The position numbers were made by a program, and so were the translations under genes. From NCBI RefSeq assembly GCF_015209965.1, contig NZ_MU158689.1, positions 2,071,667-2,135,666 of the forward strand: a DNA stretch of 64,000 nucleotides, in the 5' to 3' direction. Source of the DNA: Sphingobacterium pedocola. GTDB lineage: Bacteria > Bacteroidota > Bacteroidia > Sphingobacteriales > Sphingobacteriaceae. This document shows positions 1-8,711 of this stretch, piece by piece (the stretch's first letter is position 1; each line of letters opens with the position of its first letter). The notes under the pieces were generated by a model. The model had not been told where the DNA came from, made no database searches, and saw only the letters and a list, made by a program, of their open reading frames with translations.

Positions 1-611
1 CCGGTGCGGGACTTGGACTTCCTATCACCGGTTTTGCACGAACCGCTTCGGACGTCGATGATTTGATCAGTATGGTAGGCGGTGCCCCTTTGGTCATCAA
101 ACTCATAGAAGGAACCCAGGGTATAGGAGTGGTGCTAGCGGAGACAAAGAAGGCCGCATCTTCAGTAATTGAAGCTTTTTATGGTTTGGGAAGTAATATC
201 CTCATTCAGGAATACATCAAAGAAGCGAAAGGTAGTGATATTCGTGCGTTTGTAGTAGATGGAAAGGTTGTGGGAGCCATGAAACGAACTGCTAAAGAGG
301 GGGAATTCCGTTCAAATCTACACCGAGGTGGAACCGCAGAAATAGTTAAATTAACACGAAAAGAGCGTGAAACAGCGATTGCTGCTGCAAAAGCTATGGG
401 TTTAACAGTTGCCGGAGTGGATATGTTGCCTTCTGATCGAGGTCCATTAATTTTAGAAGTTAACTCATCGCCAGGCTTAGAAGGAATCGAAACAGCGACA
501 CATAAAGACATCGCCAGCGAAATCATTAAATATTTGGAAAGACAGCATGAAGTAAAACAGCTATCAAACCCGATCGTAAAGCGCAAGATCAAGAAAGAAA
601 GTAAATTATAA
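1..611 (+). CDS. rimK: RimK-type alpha-L-glutamate ligase, 3' part
   Basis: The reading frame is open from the first base (codons begin at position 3), so the start lies before the window. The visible part is the ATP-grasp catalytic half. It has an ATP-binding lysine in [30 protein letters not shown], and the metal-binding [14 protein letters not shown] near the C-terminus, followed by a basic tail. RimK proteins add glutamate residues to ribosomal protein S6 or related substrates in the cytoplasm. The family call is firm. The substrate cannot be read from this part. A strong hairpin terminator follows at once. Confidence 0.9.
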   Translation, partial: GAGLGLPITGFARTASDVDDLISMVGGAPLVIKLIEGTQGIGVVLAETKKAASSVIEAFYGLGSNILIQEYIKEAKGSDIRAFVVDGKVVGAMKRTAKEGEFRSNLHRGGTAEIVKLTRKERETAIAAAKAMGLTVAGVDMLPSDRGPLILEVNSSPGLEGIETATHKDIASEIIKYLERQHEVKQLSNPIVKRKIKKESKL

Positions 612-630
612 CCTATAATAAAAATAACGC

Positions 631-657
631 AAAAAGGGACCCAATGGGTCCCTTTTT
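631..657. terminator. Bidirectional terminator between rimK and rplT
   Basis: A 13-bp perfect stem (A5 GGGACCCA paired with TGGGTCCC T5) lies between the convergent rimK and rplT genes. The A/T tracts on both sides let it work on either strand. Confidence 0.85.
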
Positions 658-688
658 GTATCTAACAAATTGACTGCGGATTAAAACT

Positions 689-1033
689 CTATTTTACTGC
701 GTCTATAACTGCTTTGAAAGCATCTGGGTTGTTTAAAGCTAAATCAGCCAAAACTTTACGGTTTAAGCCAATATTTTTAGCACTTAATTTACCTATCAAC
801 TGAGAATATGATATTCCATGTTGACGGGCTCCAGCGTTAATACGTTGAATCCATAAAGCTCTAAACTCGCGTTTTTTGGTTTTACGGTCGCGATAAGCAT
901 ACTGTAAACCTTTTTCTACTGTATTTTTAGCAATAGTATATACTTTGCTCCGTGAACCGAAATAGCCTTTAGCTAATTTCATGATTCTTTTTCTTCTTCT
1001 TCTCGAAGCTACTGCGTTAACCGAACGTGGCAT
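689..1033 (-). CDS. rplT: 50S ribosomal protein L20
   Basis: Protein of 114 residues, the usual L20 length. It begins [19 protein letters not shown] and has the conserved blocks [22 protein letters not shown] and [22 protein letters not shown]20 binds 23S rRNA and is needed early in 50S assembly. It is the last gene of the thrS-infC-rpmI-rplT operon. The 102-nt gap from rpmI is longer than the other gaps in the operon. In other bacteria L20 represses this operon by binding its mRNA. I see no clear mimic structure in the gap, so autoregulation here is only a possibility. Confidence 0.97.
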   Translation of the reverse strand: MPRSVNAVASRRRRKRIMKLAKGYFGSRSKVYTIAKNTVEKGLQYAYRDRKTKKREFRALWIQRINAGARQHGISYSQLIGKLSAKNIGLNRKVLADLALNNPDAFKAVIDAVK

Positions 1034-1135
1034 AATTTTTAAATTTTAGTTTGGTACAAGGTGTTGCGTTTTTCAGCAATCTTACTACCCGATACCCGGT
1101 TAAAAAATGTTATTAATAAATAATGATGATAAAAC

Positions 1136-1336
1136 TTATTTACCGATACCTAGCATACGTTTTACGTTACCTGTATCACCATCAGAAACATAACTAGTAG
1201 TTGTTAAGTTACGTTTTTGTTTGGTAGTTTTCTTAGTCAAGATGTGGCTTTTATAAGCGTTCTTTCTTGCAATTTTACCTGTTCCAGTCAATTTGAAGCG
1301 TTTTTTCGCGCTGGAATTGGTTTTTACTTTTGGCAT
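1136..1336 (-). CDS. rpmI: 50S ribosomal protein L35
   Basis: Protein of 66 residues, typical of L35. It starts [20 protein letters not shown] and carries [24 protein letters not shown], a very basic composition. It is a structural protein of the large ribosomal subunit. It lies 34 nt after infC and before rplT, the canonical order infC-rpmI-rplT, so co-transcription with both is expected. Confidence 0.97.
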   Translation of the reverse strand: MPKVKTNSSAKKRFKLTGTGKIARKNAYKSHILTKKTTKQKRNLTTTSYVSDGDTGNVKRMLGIGK

Positions 1337-1370
1337 AATACTTAAATTTTATATCAATCTGTTAGATTTT

Positions 1371-1931
1371 CTATTTTTTAATGGCCTTTGGAGCCAAGGT
1401 CAAGAACATGCGCTTACCTTCTAATTTCGGCAGCAACTCCACTTTACCATAATCCTCCAAAGCCTGCGCAAATCGAAGCAATAAGATTTCTCCCTGTTCT
1501 TTAAATACAATAGCACGACCTTTAAAATGAACGTATGCACGTACTTTCTCTCCCGCTTCCAAAAAGCGGATGGCGTGTTTTAATTTAAATTCAAAATCAT
1601 GCTCACTGGTATTGGGTCCGAAACGGATCTCTTTAATAACAGTTTGCTTTGCATTAGCTTTGATTTCTTTTTGCTTCTTCTTTTGTTCGTAAACGAACTT
1701 ACTGTAATCAATTATTTTACAAACCGGCGGAACAGCATTTGGCGAAATCTCCACTAAATCAAGCTCCAACTCATCCGCTAATTCCAATGCCTTACGCGTA
1801 GGGAAAACCCCTTGTTCCACATTATCTCCCACTAAACGCACCTCTGGCACGCGAATATGTTCGTTAATGCGGTGATCTGGTTCTTTCTTTCTCATTGGTG
1901 GTCTTGGACCACTCGGTCTTTTTAATGCCAA
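1371..1931 (-). CDS. infC: Translation initiation factor IF-3
   Basis: Protein of 186 residues with both IF-3 domains: the N-terminal part ([33 protein letters not shown]) and the C-terminal part ([25 protein letters not shown]). IF-3 binds the 30S subunit, prevents premature joining of 50S and checks the initiator tRNA-start codon pair. The ATG start lies 12 nt after thrS, so the two are co-transcribed. Some bacteria start infC at a rare AUU or AUC codon for autoregulation. Here a normal ATG ([11 protein letters not shown]) gives a plausible full length. Confidence 0.96.
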   Translation of the reverse strand: MALKRPSGPRPPMRKKEPDHRINEHIRVPEVRLVGDNVEQGVFPTRKALELADELELDLVEISPNAVPPVCKIIDYSKFVYEQKKKQKEIKANAKQTVIKEIRFGPNTSEHDFEFKLKHAIRFLEAGEKVRAYVHFKGRAIVFKEQGEILLLRFAQALEDYGKVELLPKLEGKRMFLTLAPKAIKK

Positions 1932-1943
1932 ATGTTTAAAAAT

Positions 1944-3875
1944 TTAAACGGTTATTTCTTTAATTAATACTTCTCTAAACTCGTCAGGGGTCATTGAACC
2001 TAAATCTACCGACCCGTGTTTACGAACAGAAACTGTGCCACTTTCCATCTCCTTTTCCCCTACAATCAACATATAAGGCAATTTTTTAATTTCAGCATCA
2101 CGAATCTTACGACCCACTTTCTCATCTCGAAGGTCAATCAGACCGCGAATATCGGAATTATTTAGCGATTCTAAAAGTTTTTGTGCATAATCTTCATATT
2201 TTTCTGACACAGGTAAGACGATAAATTGCTCAGGGGCAAGCCATAATGGAAATTGCCCTGCACAATGCTCGATCAGCACTGCTACAAAACGTTCTAATGA
2301 ACCAAAGGGGGCACGGTGAATCATGACAGGGCGATGCTTTTGGTTATCGCTACCTGTATACTCCAACTCAAAACGTTCTGGCAAATTGTAATCTACCTGA
2401 ATGGTACCTAATTGCCATTTACGTCCCAAAGCATCCTTCACCATAAAGTCTAGTTTAGGACCATAGAATGCTGCTTCACCGTATTCGACCACCGTATTTA
2501 GCCCCTTTTCAGCAGCAGCTTCAATAATCGCATTCTCTGCTAAAGCCCAATTTTCGTCTGTGCCGATATATTTCGTTCTATTGTCTGGATCACGCAACGA
2601 TACCTGAGCCGTATAATCTTTAAAACCCAAGGCTCCAAAAACATATAACACTAAATCGATTACTTTCTTAAATTCCTCCTTCACCTGGTCTGGGCGGCAG
2701 AACAAGTGGGCATCGTCTTGTGTAAACCCACGCACACGAGTTAAACCGTGTAATTCACCCGATTGCTCATAACGATACACCGTACCAAATTCGGCGAAAC
2801 GAACCGGCAACTCCTTATACGATCGCGGTTTTATTTTATAAATTTCACAATGATGCGGACAGTTCATCGGTTTCAGGAAAAATTCTTCTCCCTCAACAGG
2901 CGTATGAATAGGCTGAAACGCATCCGCGCCATACTTCTCGTAGTGACCAGAAGTAATATATAACTGCTTGTTTCCGATATGTGGCGTAATCACGGGTTCA
3001 TAACCCGCTTGTAATTGCGCCTTCTGTAAAAAATCTTGTAATTTCTGACGAAGAGCAGTTCCCTTGGGCAACCATAACGGCAAACCAGCCCCTACCTTCT
3101 CAGAAAACGCAAACAACTCCAATTCTTTTCCTAATTTGCGGTGATCCCGCTTTTTAGCTTCTTCGATAAATTTCAAATAATCTGAAAGCTCAGAAGCTTT
3201 AGGAAAAGTGACCCCATAAATACGGGTCAATTGTTTGCGGGTTTCATCCCCCCTCCAATACGCCCCGGCTACATTCGTAAGTTTTATTGCCTTTATAAAC
3301 CCTGTATTTGGGATATGAGGACCGCGACACAGATCTGTGAAATTCCCTTGCGAATAAAACGTAATCTTCCCGTCTTCCAGGTCTTTGATGAGATCCAGTT
3401 TATATTCATCGCCTTTTTCCGCGAAATAAGTCAATGCATCTGTTTTGGAAACGGCTTTACGCTCAAAGATTTGTTTTTGCTTCGCCAATTCCAATATCTT
3501 ATCTTCGATCTGTTTGAAGTCATCTGAAGAAAATTCACGATCACCAAAGTCTACATCGTAGTAAAAACCGGTTTCGATAGAAGGACCGATTCCAAATTTG
3601 ACACCTGGATAAAGAGATTCCAAAGCCTCGGCCAACAAGTGAGCAGAAGAATGCCAAAAGGTCGATTTACCTTTATCGTCATTCCACGTCAATAATTTCA
3701 TGCTAGCGTCTTCTTCAATAGCGCGAGAGGCATCCCAAACTTCACCATTTACTTCTGCTGCCAATACATTTCTTGCTAAACCTTCGGAGATAGAAAGGGC
3801 TACTTGCATAGCAGTAGTACCTTTTTCGTACTGACGTACCGAGCCGTCAGGGAGTGTAATGTTAATCATGAACAA
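1944..3875 (-). CDS. thrS: Threonine-tRNA ligase
   Basis: Protein of 643 residues, full length for ThrRS. Domain order is an N-terminal TGS domain (about 1-62), the editing domain with [11 protein letters not shown], the class II core, and the anticodon-binding domain ([14 protein letters not shown] to the end). Class II motif 2 is visible as [20 protein letters not shown] and motif 3 as [11 protein letters not shown]. The zinc ligands are the Cys of MNCPHH, the His of DDAHLF and the His of MIHRAPF. The enzyme charges tRNA-Thr in the cytoplasm. It heads the operon with infC, rpmI and rplT. A promoter at 3975-3982 would give a leader of roughly 90 nt. Confidence 0.97.
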   Translation of the reverse strand: MFMINITLPDGSVRQYEKGTTAMQVALSISEGLARNVLAAEVNGEVWDASRAIEEDASMKLLTWNDDKGKSTFWHSSAHLLAEALESLYPGVKFGIGPSIETGFYYDVDFGDREFSSDDFKQIEDKILELAKQKQIFERKAVSKTDALTYFAEKGDEYKLDLIKDLEDGKITFYSQGNFTDLCRGPHIPNTGFIKAIKLTNVAGAYWRGDETRKQLTRIYGVTFPKASELSDYLKFIEEAKKRDHRKLGKELELFAFSEKVGAGLPLWLPKGTALRQKLQDFLQKAQLQAGYEPVITPHIGNKQLYITSGHYEKYGADAFQPIHTPVEGEEFFLKPMNCPHHCEIYKIKPRSYKELPVRFAEFGTVYRYEQSGELHGLTRVRGFTQDDAHLFCRPDQVKEEFKKVIDLVLYVFGALGFKDYTAQVSLRDPDNRTKYIGTDENWALAENAIIEAAAEKGLNTVVEYGEAAFYGPKLDFMVKDALGRKWQLGTIQVDYNLPERFELEYTGSDNQKHRPVMIHRAPFGSLERFVAVLIEHCAGQFPLWLAPEQFIVLPVSEKYEDYAQKLLESLNNSDIRGLIDLRDEKVGRKIRDAEIKKLPYMLIVGEKEMESGTVSVRKHGSVDLGSMTPDEFREVLIKEITV

Positions 3876-3974
3876 CTATGATTTTTAAATTATTTAAAGT
3901 TAAAGAACCCCTTGAAATCAGTATGCACAATTATACTGTTGGATACTCAAACGATTCTATGAATTAATAAGTTG

Positions 3975-3982
3975 CAAAGGTA
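3975..3982 (-). promoter_or_regulatory. Probable -7 element for the thrS operon
   Basis: On the minus strand this reads TACCTTTG, matching the Bacteroidota -7 consensus TAnnTTTG. It lies about 100 nt before the thrS start. The -33 element is not clear. Confidence 0.55.
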
Positions 3983-4064
3983 CCTAATATTTAGCAGGAT
4001 AGAAAACTTAAAAGGCAAAAACCTACATCTAATGTGTATTTTCTTGCATCTCAAATCTAAACTG

Positions 4065-4072
4065 TACCTTTG
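4065..4072 (+). promoter_or_regulatory. Probable -7 element for rlmF
   Basis: TACCTTTG matches TAnnTTTG, with a TTG at 4044-4046 as a possible -33 element (18-nt spacing). The predicted transcription start near 4079 leaves about a dozen bases before the rlmF ATG. Confidence 0.65.
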
Positions 4073-4090
4073 CATAAAAAATAAACACAG

Positions 4091-4999
4091 ATGGCTAATA
4101 ACGCAAAATCCACTCCAAAACTACATCCTCGGAACAAACACCAATCCGGATACGATTTAAAAAAGTTAAGCAGTAGATACGCCGGCCTTAAAAAACACGT
4201 ATTTATTAACGATTTCGGCAAGGAAACTATAGACTTTTCCGACCCTAAGGCTGTGCTTGAACTGAATAAATCGTTGTTATTGACCGACTATAAGCTGAAG
4301 CACTGGGAGATTGCCAAAAACAGCCTTTGCCCGGCCATTCCTGGAAGAGCCGATTATGTGCATTACATAGCTGATTTACTAGCCGATGAAAATAATGGAG
4401 AGGTTCCAAAAGGGACAAAAATAAACATCCTAGATATTGGAACAGGATCAAGCCTAATATATCCCTTAATAGGAGCTCAAGAATACGAATGGAAATTCGT
4501 AGGAACAGAAATCGATAGAACTTCCATCCACCACGCAGAAATTAATATCAATAAAAACGTATGGTTGAAGAAACAGATTGATCTGCGGTTTCAGGATGAT
4601 AAAAACAAAATTCTAACGGGTATAATATACCCTGGCGATAAATTTGATGTCGTAATGGGTAATCCGCCATATTACGGCTCAAGGGAAGAGCACTGGAAAA
4701 ATACCACCAAAAAATTCGACAACCTGAATAAAAAGAAAGACGCTTTACCGGTTCAAAACTTCGGTGGCCACGCCAATGAGCTATGGTATGAAGGCGGCGA
4801 GAAAGCTTTCATCAGTAAGCTCATTTATGAAAGTATGGAATTTAAGAAAAATATAAATTGGATTACTTCTTTAGTCTCTAGCAAAGATCATTTAAAGCCA
4901 CTTATATCTATTTTAGAATACCACAAAGCTTCCAAAGTTGAAGTAATTGCAATGAAACAAGGTCAAAAAACATCACGAATATTGGCGTGGAAATGGTAG
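4091..4999 (+). CDS. rlmF: 23S rRNA (adenine-N6)-methyltransferase RlmF
   Basis: Protein of 302 residues. RlmF methylates A1618 (E. coli numbering) of 23S rRNA using S-adenosylmethionine. Family marks are the basic start LHPRNKHQSGYDLKKLS, the SAM-binding LDIGTGSSLIYPLIG, the N6-adenine catalytic motif NPPYYGS, and NFGGHANELWYEGGE, which is typical of RlmF. The catalytic motif usually reads NPPF and here reads NPPY, still acceptable for the family. The gene stands alone, between its own promoter and a bidirectional terminator. Confidence 0.93.
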   Translation: MANNAKSTPKLHPRNKHQSGYDLKKLSSRYAGLKKHVFINDFGKETIDFSDPKAVLELNKSLLLTDYKLKHWEIAKNSLCPAIPGRADYVHYIADLLADENNGEVPKGTKINILDIGTGSSLIYPLIGAQEYEWKFVGTEIDRTSIHHAEININKNVWLKKQIDLRFQDDKNKILTGIIYPGDKFDVVMGNPPYYGSREEHWKNTTKKFDNLNKKKDALPVQNFGGHANELWYEGGEKAFISKLIYESMEFKKNINWITSLVSSKDHLKPLISILEYHKASKVEVIAMKQGQKTSRILAWKW

Positions 5000-5010
5000 C
5001 AATCAAACAA

Positions 5011-5039
5011 AAAAAGGATCCATTGAAATGATCCTTTTT
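5011..5039. terminator. Bidirectional terminator between rlmF and glmM
   Basis: Stem AAAAAGGATC with GATCCTTTTT around a 9-nt loop, placed between convergent genes. Further A and T runs lie outside the stem. Confidence 0.8.
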
Positions 5040-5057
5040 TTGTTTACACGACAATAC

Positions 5058-6440
5058 TTAACCAATAATTTCTTTCATCTCGGCAATAATCCGTTCGGCA
5101 ATTGCTTCCGCTGCCTCAGGCGTCTTTCCTTCTGAATAAATACGGATAATCGGTTCTGTATTTGATTTGCGGAGATGCACCCATTCGTTTTCAAAATCGA
5201 TTTTCAATCCATCTATAACGGAATGATTTTCATGAGCATATTTTGCTTGCATCTTAGCCAATAGGTTATCGATATCCAATTCCGGAGTTAACGTAATTTT
5301 ATTTTTAGACATGAAATATTGTGGAAGTTCGGCCCTGTACTGTGAAACTTTCTTTCCTAATTTAGCTAAATGCGATAAGAAAATAGCCACCCCTACCAAC
5401 GCGTCACGTCCGTAATGCGAGGCTGGATAGATAACACCGCCATTTCCTTCTCCACCAATCACCGCGTCTACTTCTTTCATTTTGGTTACGACATTTACCT
5501 CACCAACTGCTGCAGCAAAATACGCTCCGCCATGTTGTTGCGTGATGTCGCGTAATGCTCGAGTCGACGATAGATTTGACACGGTGTTACCTTTTTCATG
5601 CTGAAGGATATAATCGGCTACTGCAACTAAAGTATACTCCTCCCCAAATAACTCGCCGTCTTCCATCATGAATACCAAACGATCTACATCTGGGTCTACG
5701 GCAATCCCAAGATCGGCGTCATGCTGTAACACCGCTGCGGATAGATCTGTCAAATGTTCTTTAAGCGGCTCAGGGTTATGTGGAAATTTACCATTAGGTG
5801 TGCAATGTATCTGATATACAGCTTCAACTCCTAAAGCCTCCAACAGCGCAGGAATGAATATACCGCCCGAACTATTCACAGCATCAATAGCTACCTTGAA
5901 ATTTGCTTTTTTAATCGCTTCCACATCCACATATTCCAACGCCAAGACAGCATCAATATGTTTTTGCAGATAACTTTCATCATGAACAACTTTTCCTAGA
6001 TCTTGTACCTCGGCAAAATCAAAATCTAAACTTTCACCTAATGCGAGGACCTCCTTGCCTTCTACATCTGAAATAAACTCTCCTTCATGATTTAACAATT
6101 TTAAAGCATTCCATTGCCCTGGATTATGGGAAGCAGTGAGAATAATCCCTCCTGCAGCTTTTTCAAGAGGCACGGCAATTTCAACGGTAGGTGTCGTAGA
6201 TAAACCTAAATCAATAACTTCTGCACCTATACTTTGCAATGTACCGACTACCAAGTTATTTAACATTTCACCCGATTCTCGCGCATCTCTCCCTACCACT
6301 ATTTTCTTATTACCTGTTTTACCGATTAAAATCTTACCAAAGGCTGCTGTAAACTTAACAATGTCAATCGGCGTTAACGACTCACCTGATTTTCCGCCTA
6401 TAGTGCCTCGGATACCAGATATGGATTTAATTAAAGTCAT
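5058..6440 (-). CDS. glmM: Phosphoglucosamine mutase
   Basis: Protein of 460 residues of the alpha-D-phosphohexomutase family. The phosphoserine loop is TASHNPGQWNALK, the metal-binding loop is DPDVDRL, the sugar-binding loop is GEGNGGVI, and the C-terminal phosphate-binding part is LRKSNTEPIIRIYSEG. In the Bacteroidota this form is annotated GlmM, converting glucosamine-6-phosphate to glucosamine-1-phosphate for peptidoglycan and LPS precursors. A phosphomannomutase activity cannot be excluded from sequence alone. It is a single gene between two convergent or divergent neighbours. Confidence 0.85.
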   Translation of the reverse strand: MTLIKSISGIRGTIGGKSGESLTPIDIVKFTAAFGKILIGKTGNKKIVVGRDARESGEMLNNLVVGTLQSIGAEVIDLGLSTTPTVEIAVPLEKAAGGIILTASHNPGQWNALKLLNHEGEFISDVEGKEVLALGESLDFDFAEVQDLGKVVHDESYLQKHIDAVLALEYVDVEAIKKANFKVAIDAVNSSGGIFIPALLEALGVEAVYQIHCTPNGKFPHNPEPLKEHLTDLSAAVLQHDADLGIAVDPDVDRLVFMMEDGELFGEEYTLVAVADYILQHEKGNTVSNLSSTRALRDITQQHGGAYFAAAVGEVNVVTKMKEVDAVIGGEGNGGVIYPASHYGRDALVGVAIFLSHLAKLGKKVSQYRAELPQYFMSKNKITLTPELDIDNLLAKMQAKYAHENHSVIDGLKIDFENEWVHLRKSNTEPIIRIYSEGKTPEAAEAIAERIIAEMKEIIG

Positions 6441-6624
6441 AATCTTTCTAATATATAATGGCCGTAAAAATAAACTATTAATAAGAATTTACAATAAATA
6501 CTTCGATATTCGAACGCAAAAACACATCTTTGATGCAACTTTGTATACTTAAACGACGCATACTTATTTTTATTCTTTATAAAATAACGTACTTTTATCG
6601 GATAAGAACACAAAATCACTACGC

Positions 6625-7221
6625 ATGTTGCAGCAAATAATAGAATTAGATAAAGAAATATTCCTGATTATCAATCAAGGGATGAGTAATCTTGCATTTG
6701 ATTGGTTGCTACCCATACTTAGAAATCCATATACTTGGGCACCTCTCTATTTATTTCTAATTATTTTTTTTATAAAAAATTACGGCAAATTCGGTCTAGC
6801 AGTCGTCCTTTGCACCTTAATCAATTTTGGTATTTCGGACGGTATATCGTCTCATTTGATCAAAAAAACCGTAAAACGTCTTCGGCCCTGCAATGATATT
6901 GAATTCAAACATGACATTAATCTTCGCGTTCGCTGTGGCTCGGGCTACAGTTTTACAAGCTCACATGCTACAAATCACTTCGCTATGGCATTTTTCTGGA
7001 TTGTACTATTTAGGCGAAGGTGGAAACACACCTTGTGGCTATCCATTACGTGGGCCGCATTAATTTCGATATCTCAGATATATGTAGGTGTACATTATCC
7101 TTTTGACATCTTATGCGGAGCCGTCCTTGGGGCATTAATTGGCCTCCTCAACGGGAATCTCTTTTTAAGATTATTACCGAGATTCGCAAACGAAAACAGT
7201 CAAGAAAACACATCTACATGA
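6625..7221 (+). CDS. PAP2-family membrane phosphatase
   Basis: Protein of 198 residues with several hydrophobic segments. It has the three PAP2 phosphatase motifs: KKTVKRLRPCN, SSHATNHFAMAF (PSGH-like, with Ala for Gly), and SQIYVGVHYPFDILCG with the catalytic His. Such enzymes remove phosphate from lipid pyrophosphates such as undecaprenyl pyrophosphate or lipid A, in or at the inner membrane. The substrate is not determined. Its TGA stop overlaps the ATG of the next, broken gene (ATGA at 7218-7221), so the two once formed an operon. Confidence 0.85.
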   Translation: MLQQIIELDKEIFLIINQGMSNLAFDWLLPILRNPYTWAPLYLFLIIFFIKNYGKFGLAVVLCTLINFGISDGISSHLIKKTVKRLRPCNDIEFKHDINLRVRCGSGYSFTSSHATNHFAMAFFWIVLFRRRWKHTLWLSITWAALISISQIYVGVHYPFDILCGAVLGALIGLLNGNLFLRLLPRFANENSQENTST

Positions 7222-7890
7222 ATTCTGCTCTAATTATTACAATTTTATTTGGTTCTGCTTTAGCAAGTGGATAGCTATCTTTATTGTCAAGCGCGACAAC
7301 GCAAATTTACTCAAGCTCATTCTGTCTTTAGTGGCGCATTTTTATTTGCCATAACGGTATGTGCTAGGAAGCTTTATTTTCCAATTGGTATTAGTGCAAT
7401 TTTATCAGGTATTGAACACGGCCACATACACCATAATAGTCATAAGGCTTTTCCCGATAGAAATAATAGCAAGTTTAGGCCTACACGCGCTGTTAGAAGG
7501 GATGCCGTTGGCTTCGGAACATCAATCACAGCTAGTTTTGGAATAGCTATACATCATATTATTTCCATGCCGTTTATATTTGCCATTATGACTCCATTAG
7601 GTTTCGTAGTAAGTAAAACCATTAGCAACAGTAGTATTGGAAATATTTCTTAATACTTTGATAAAATCATTGCAGTAGTAATTAGGTATATTCTTACTTA
7701 TTTCCACCACTTTTATTTAAATCCGGATCCGCTGATCATCATAAATTTAACAAGAAAAAGATGATAGCTGTGTTCCTCGGGATCGCTGTTTCACTGCGCA
7801 ATTTCATATTTGATTCCCACACGCATAACCATGACATACTCTCCTTGGCACGAGCATCATGATCATGAACACCATGATCACAACCATTAG
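7218..7890 (+). pseudogene. Broken ZIP-family metal transporter gene
   Basis: No single frame spans this stretch, but ZIP-like pieces appear in order in alternating frames. They are a start with FGSALASG then a stop at 7272; IAIFIVKRDNANLLKLIL; SGAFLFAITV; GIEHGHIHH; LGLHALLEGMPLASEHQSQ; GIAIHHI; FAIMTPLGFVVSK; MIAVFLGIAVS; and a His-rich tail HEHHDHEHHDHNH ending at the TAG at 7888-7890. At least four frameshifts are needed to join them. The intact gene would have carried zinc or another divalent metal across the inner membrane. It starts inside the stop codon of the PAP2 gene. Several separate lesions argue for real decay, not one sequencing error. Confidence 0.85.
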
Positions 7891-8358
7891 TTAATCGTCC
7901 ATGTTCATGCTTCCTCGAAACTTATCAAGCAGGCTACTTAGTTGAAGAGCTTCTTGTTCCGTGATATTACTGTTGATTAAATCCGTCAACATCATATCTT
8001 CTTCAATCTCATCAAGAAGCTGTAAACCTCTGTCCGTAATCCATAGGTCGACAGATCTTTTATCGAGAGTATTTTTGGAGCGCATCACCAAGCCCTTCGC
8101 AACAATTCTATCTACCAATCTGGAAATATCGGGTGTGCTATTAATCATTCTTTCTTTTAAAAGATTGTTAGACGCGGCTTTGGGATATTGTCCTCTCAGA
8201 ATTCGTAAAACATTAAACTGCTGAAGTGTAATATCTTTTTTATTGGCGCGTTGTTCCAGTTTTTTTACAATCCAGCTATTTGTATAGATAATATTTAAGG
8301 TTGCCTTATGCCAATCGTCTCTAAATTTTTTAACTTTCAACAGCTCGTTAATTTTCAT
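7891..8358 (-). CDS. MarR-family transcriptional regulator
   Basis: Protein of 155 residues with a MarR-type winged helix: ITLQQFNVLRILRGQYP, then the recognition region NSTPDISRLVDRIVAKGLVMR and the wing RSKNTLDKRSVDLWITDRGL. It lies divergent from feoA-feoB with about 110 nt between starts, so it may control ferrous iron uptake. That link is inference from position. Its stop codon directly abuts the end of the broken ZIP gene. Metal- or redox-sensing ligands are not evident. Confidence 0.85.
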   Translation of the reverse strand: MKINELLKVKKFRDDWHKATLNIIYTNSWIVKKLEQRANKKDITLQQFNVLRILRGQYPKAASNNLLKERMINSTPDISRLVDRIVAKGLVMRSKNTLDKRSVDLWITDRGLQLLDEIEEDMMLTDLINSNITEQEALQLSSLLDKFRGSMNMDD

Positions 8359-8425
8359 ATTTATAATAATTCTAAATAATACAAAAGTGTGACAGATTTT
8401 ACCTCAGCAAGCCGCCCATTTTGAT

Positions 8426-8433
8426 TATATTTG
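8426..8433 (+). promoter_or_regulatory. Probable -7 element for feoAB
   Basis: TATATTTG matches TAnnTTTG in the divergent region between the MarR gene and feoA, about 40 nt before the feoA start. Confidence 0.6.
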
Positions 8434-8471
8434 GACATTTCTAATGAACAATATCTTATCTAAGATACAAA

Positions 8472-8711
8472 ATGCAAAACAATATTACTTTAGACAAATT
8501 AAAAAAAGGCGAAAGAGCAATAATTCATTCTTTTAGAAGTAATGAACTTCCTGCAAAGTTCTACGAACTAGGCTTCACGCCCGGAACTACTATCCAACTA
8601 AAACACATAGCTCCTCTACAGGGACCTATTTGTGTAAATATCATTCAGCAAGATTCTTTAATTGCCATTCGTAAAAAGGAAGCTAACTTAATTTTGATTA
8701 CTAAAATATAA
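8472..8711 (+). CDS. feoA: Ferrous iron transport protein A
   Basis: Protein of 79 residues, typical FeoA size, forming an SH3-like fold (LKKGERAIIHSF, LPAKFYELGFTPGTTIQLKHIAPLQGPICVNI, LIAIRKKEANLI). FeoA is a small cytoplasmic partner of FeoB. The stop codon overlaps the feoB start by one base (TAATG), so translation is probably coupled. In many Bacteroidota FeoA is fused to FeoB. Here it is separate. Confidence 0.92.
   Translation: MQNNITLDKLKKGERAIIHSFRSNELPAKFYELGFTPGTTIQLKHIAPLQGPICVNIIQQDSLIAIRKKEANLILITKI

Noticed and set aside
7267..7653. A single protein starting MDSYLYCQARQRK
   Set aside because: It is one of several frames of the broken ZIP gene; the recognisable ZIP pieces move between frames.
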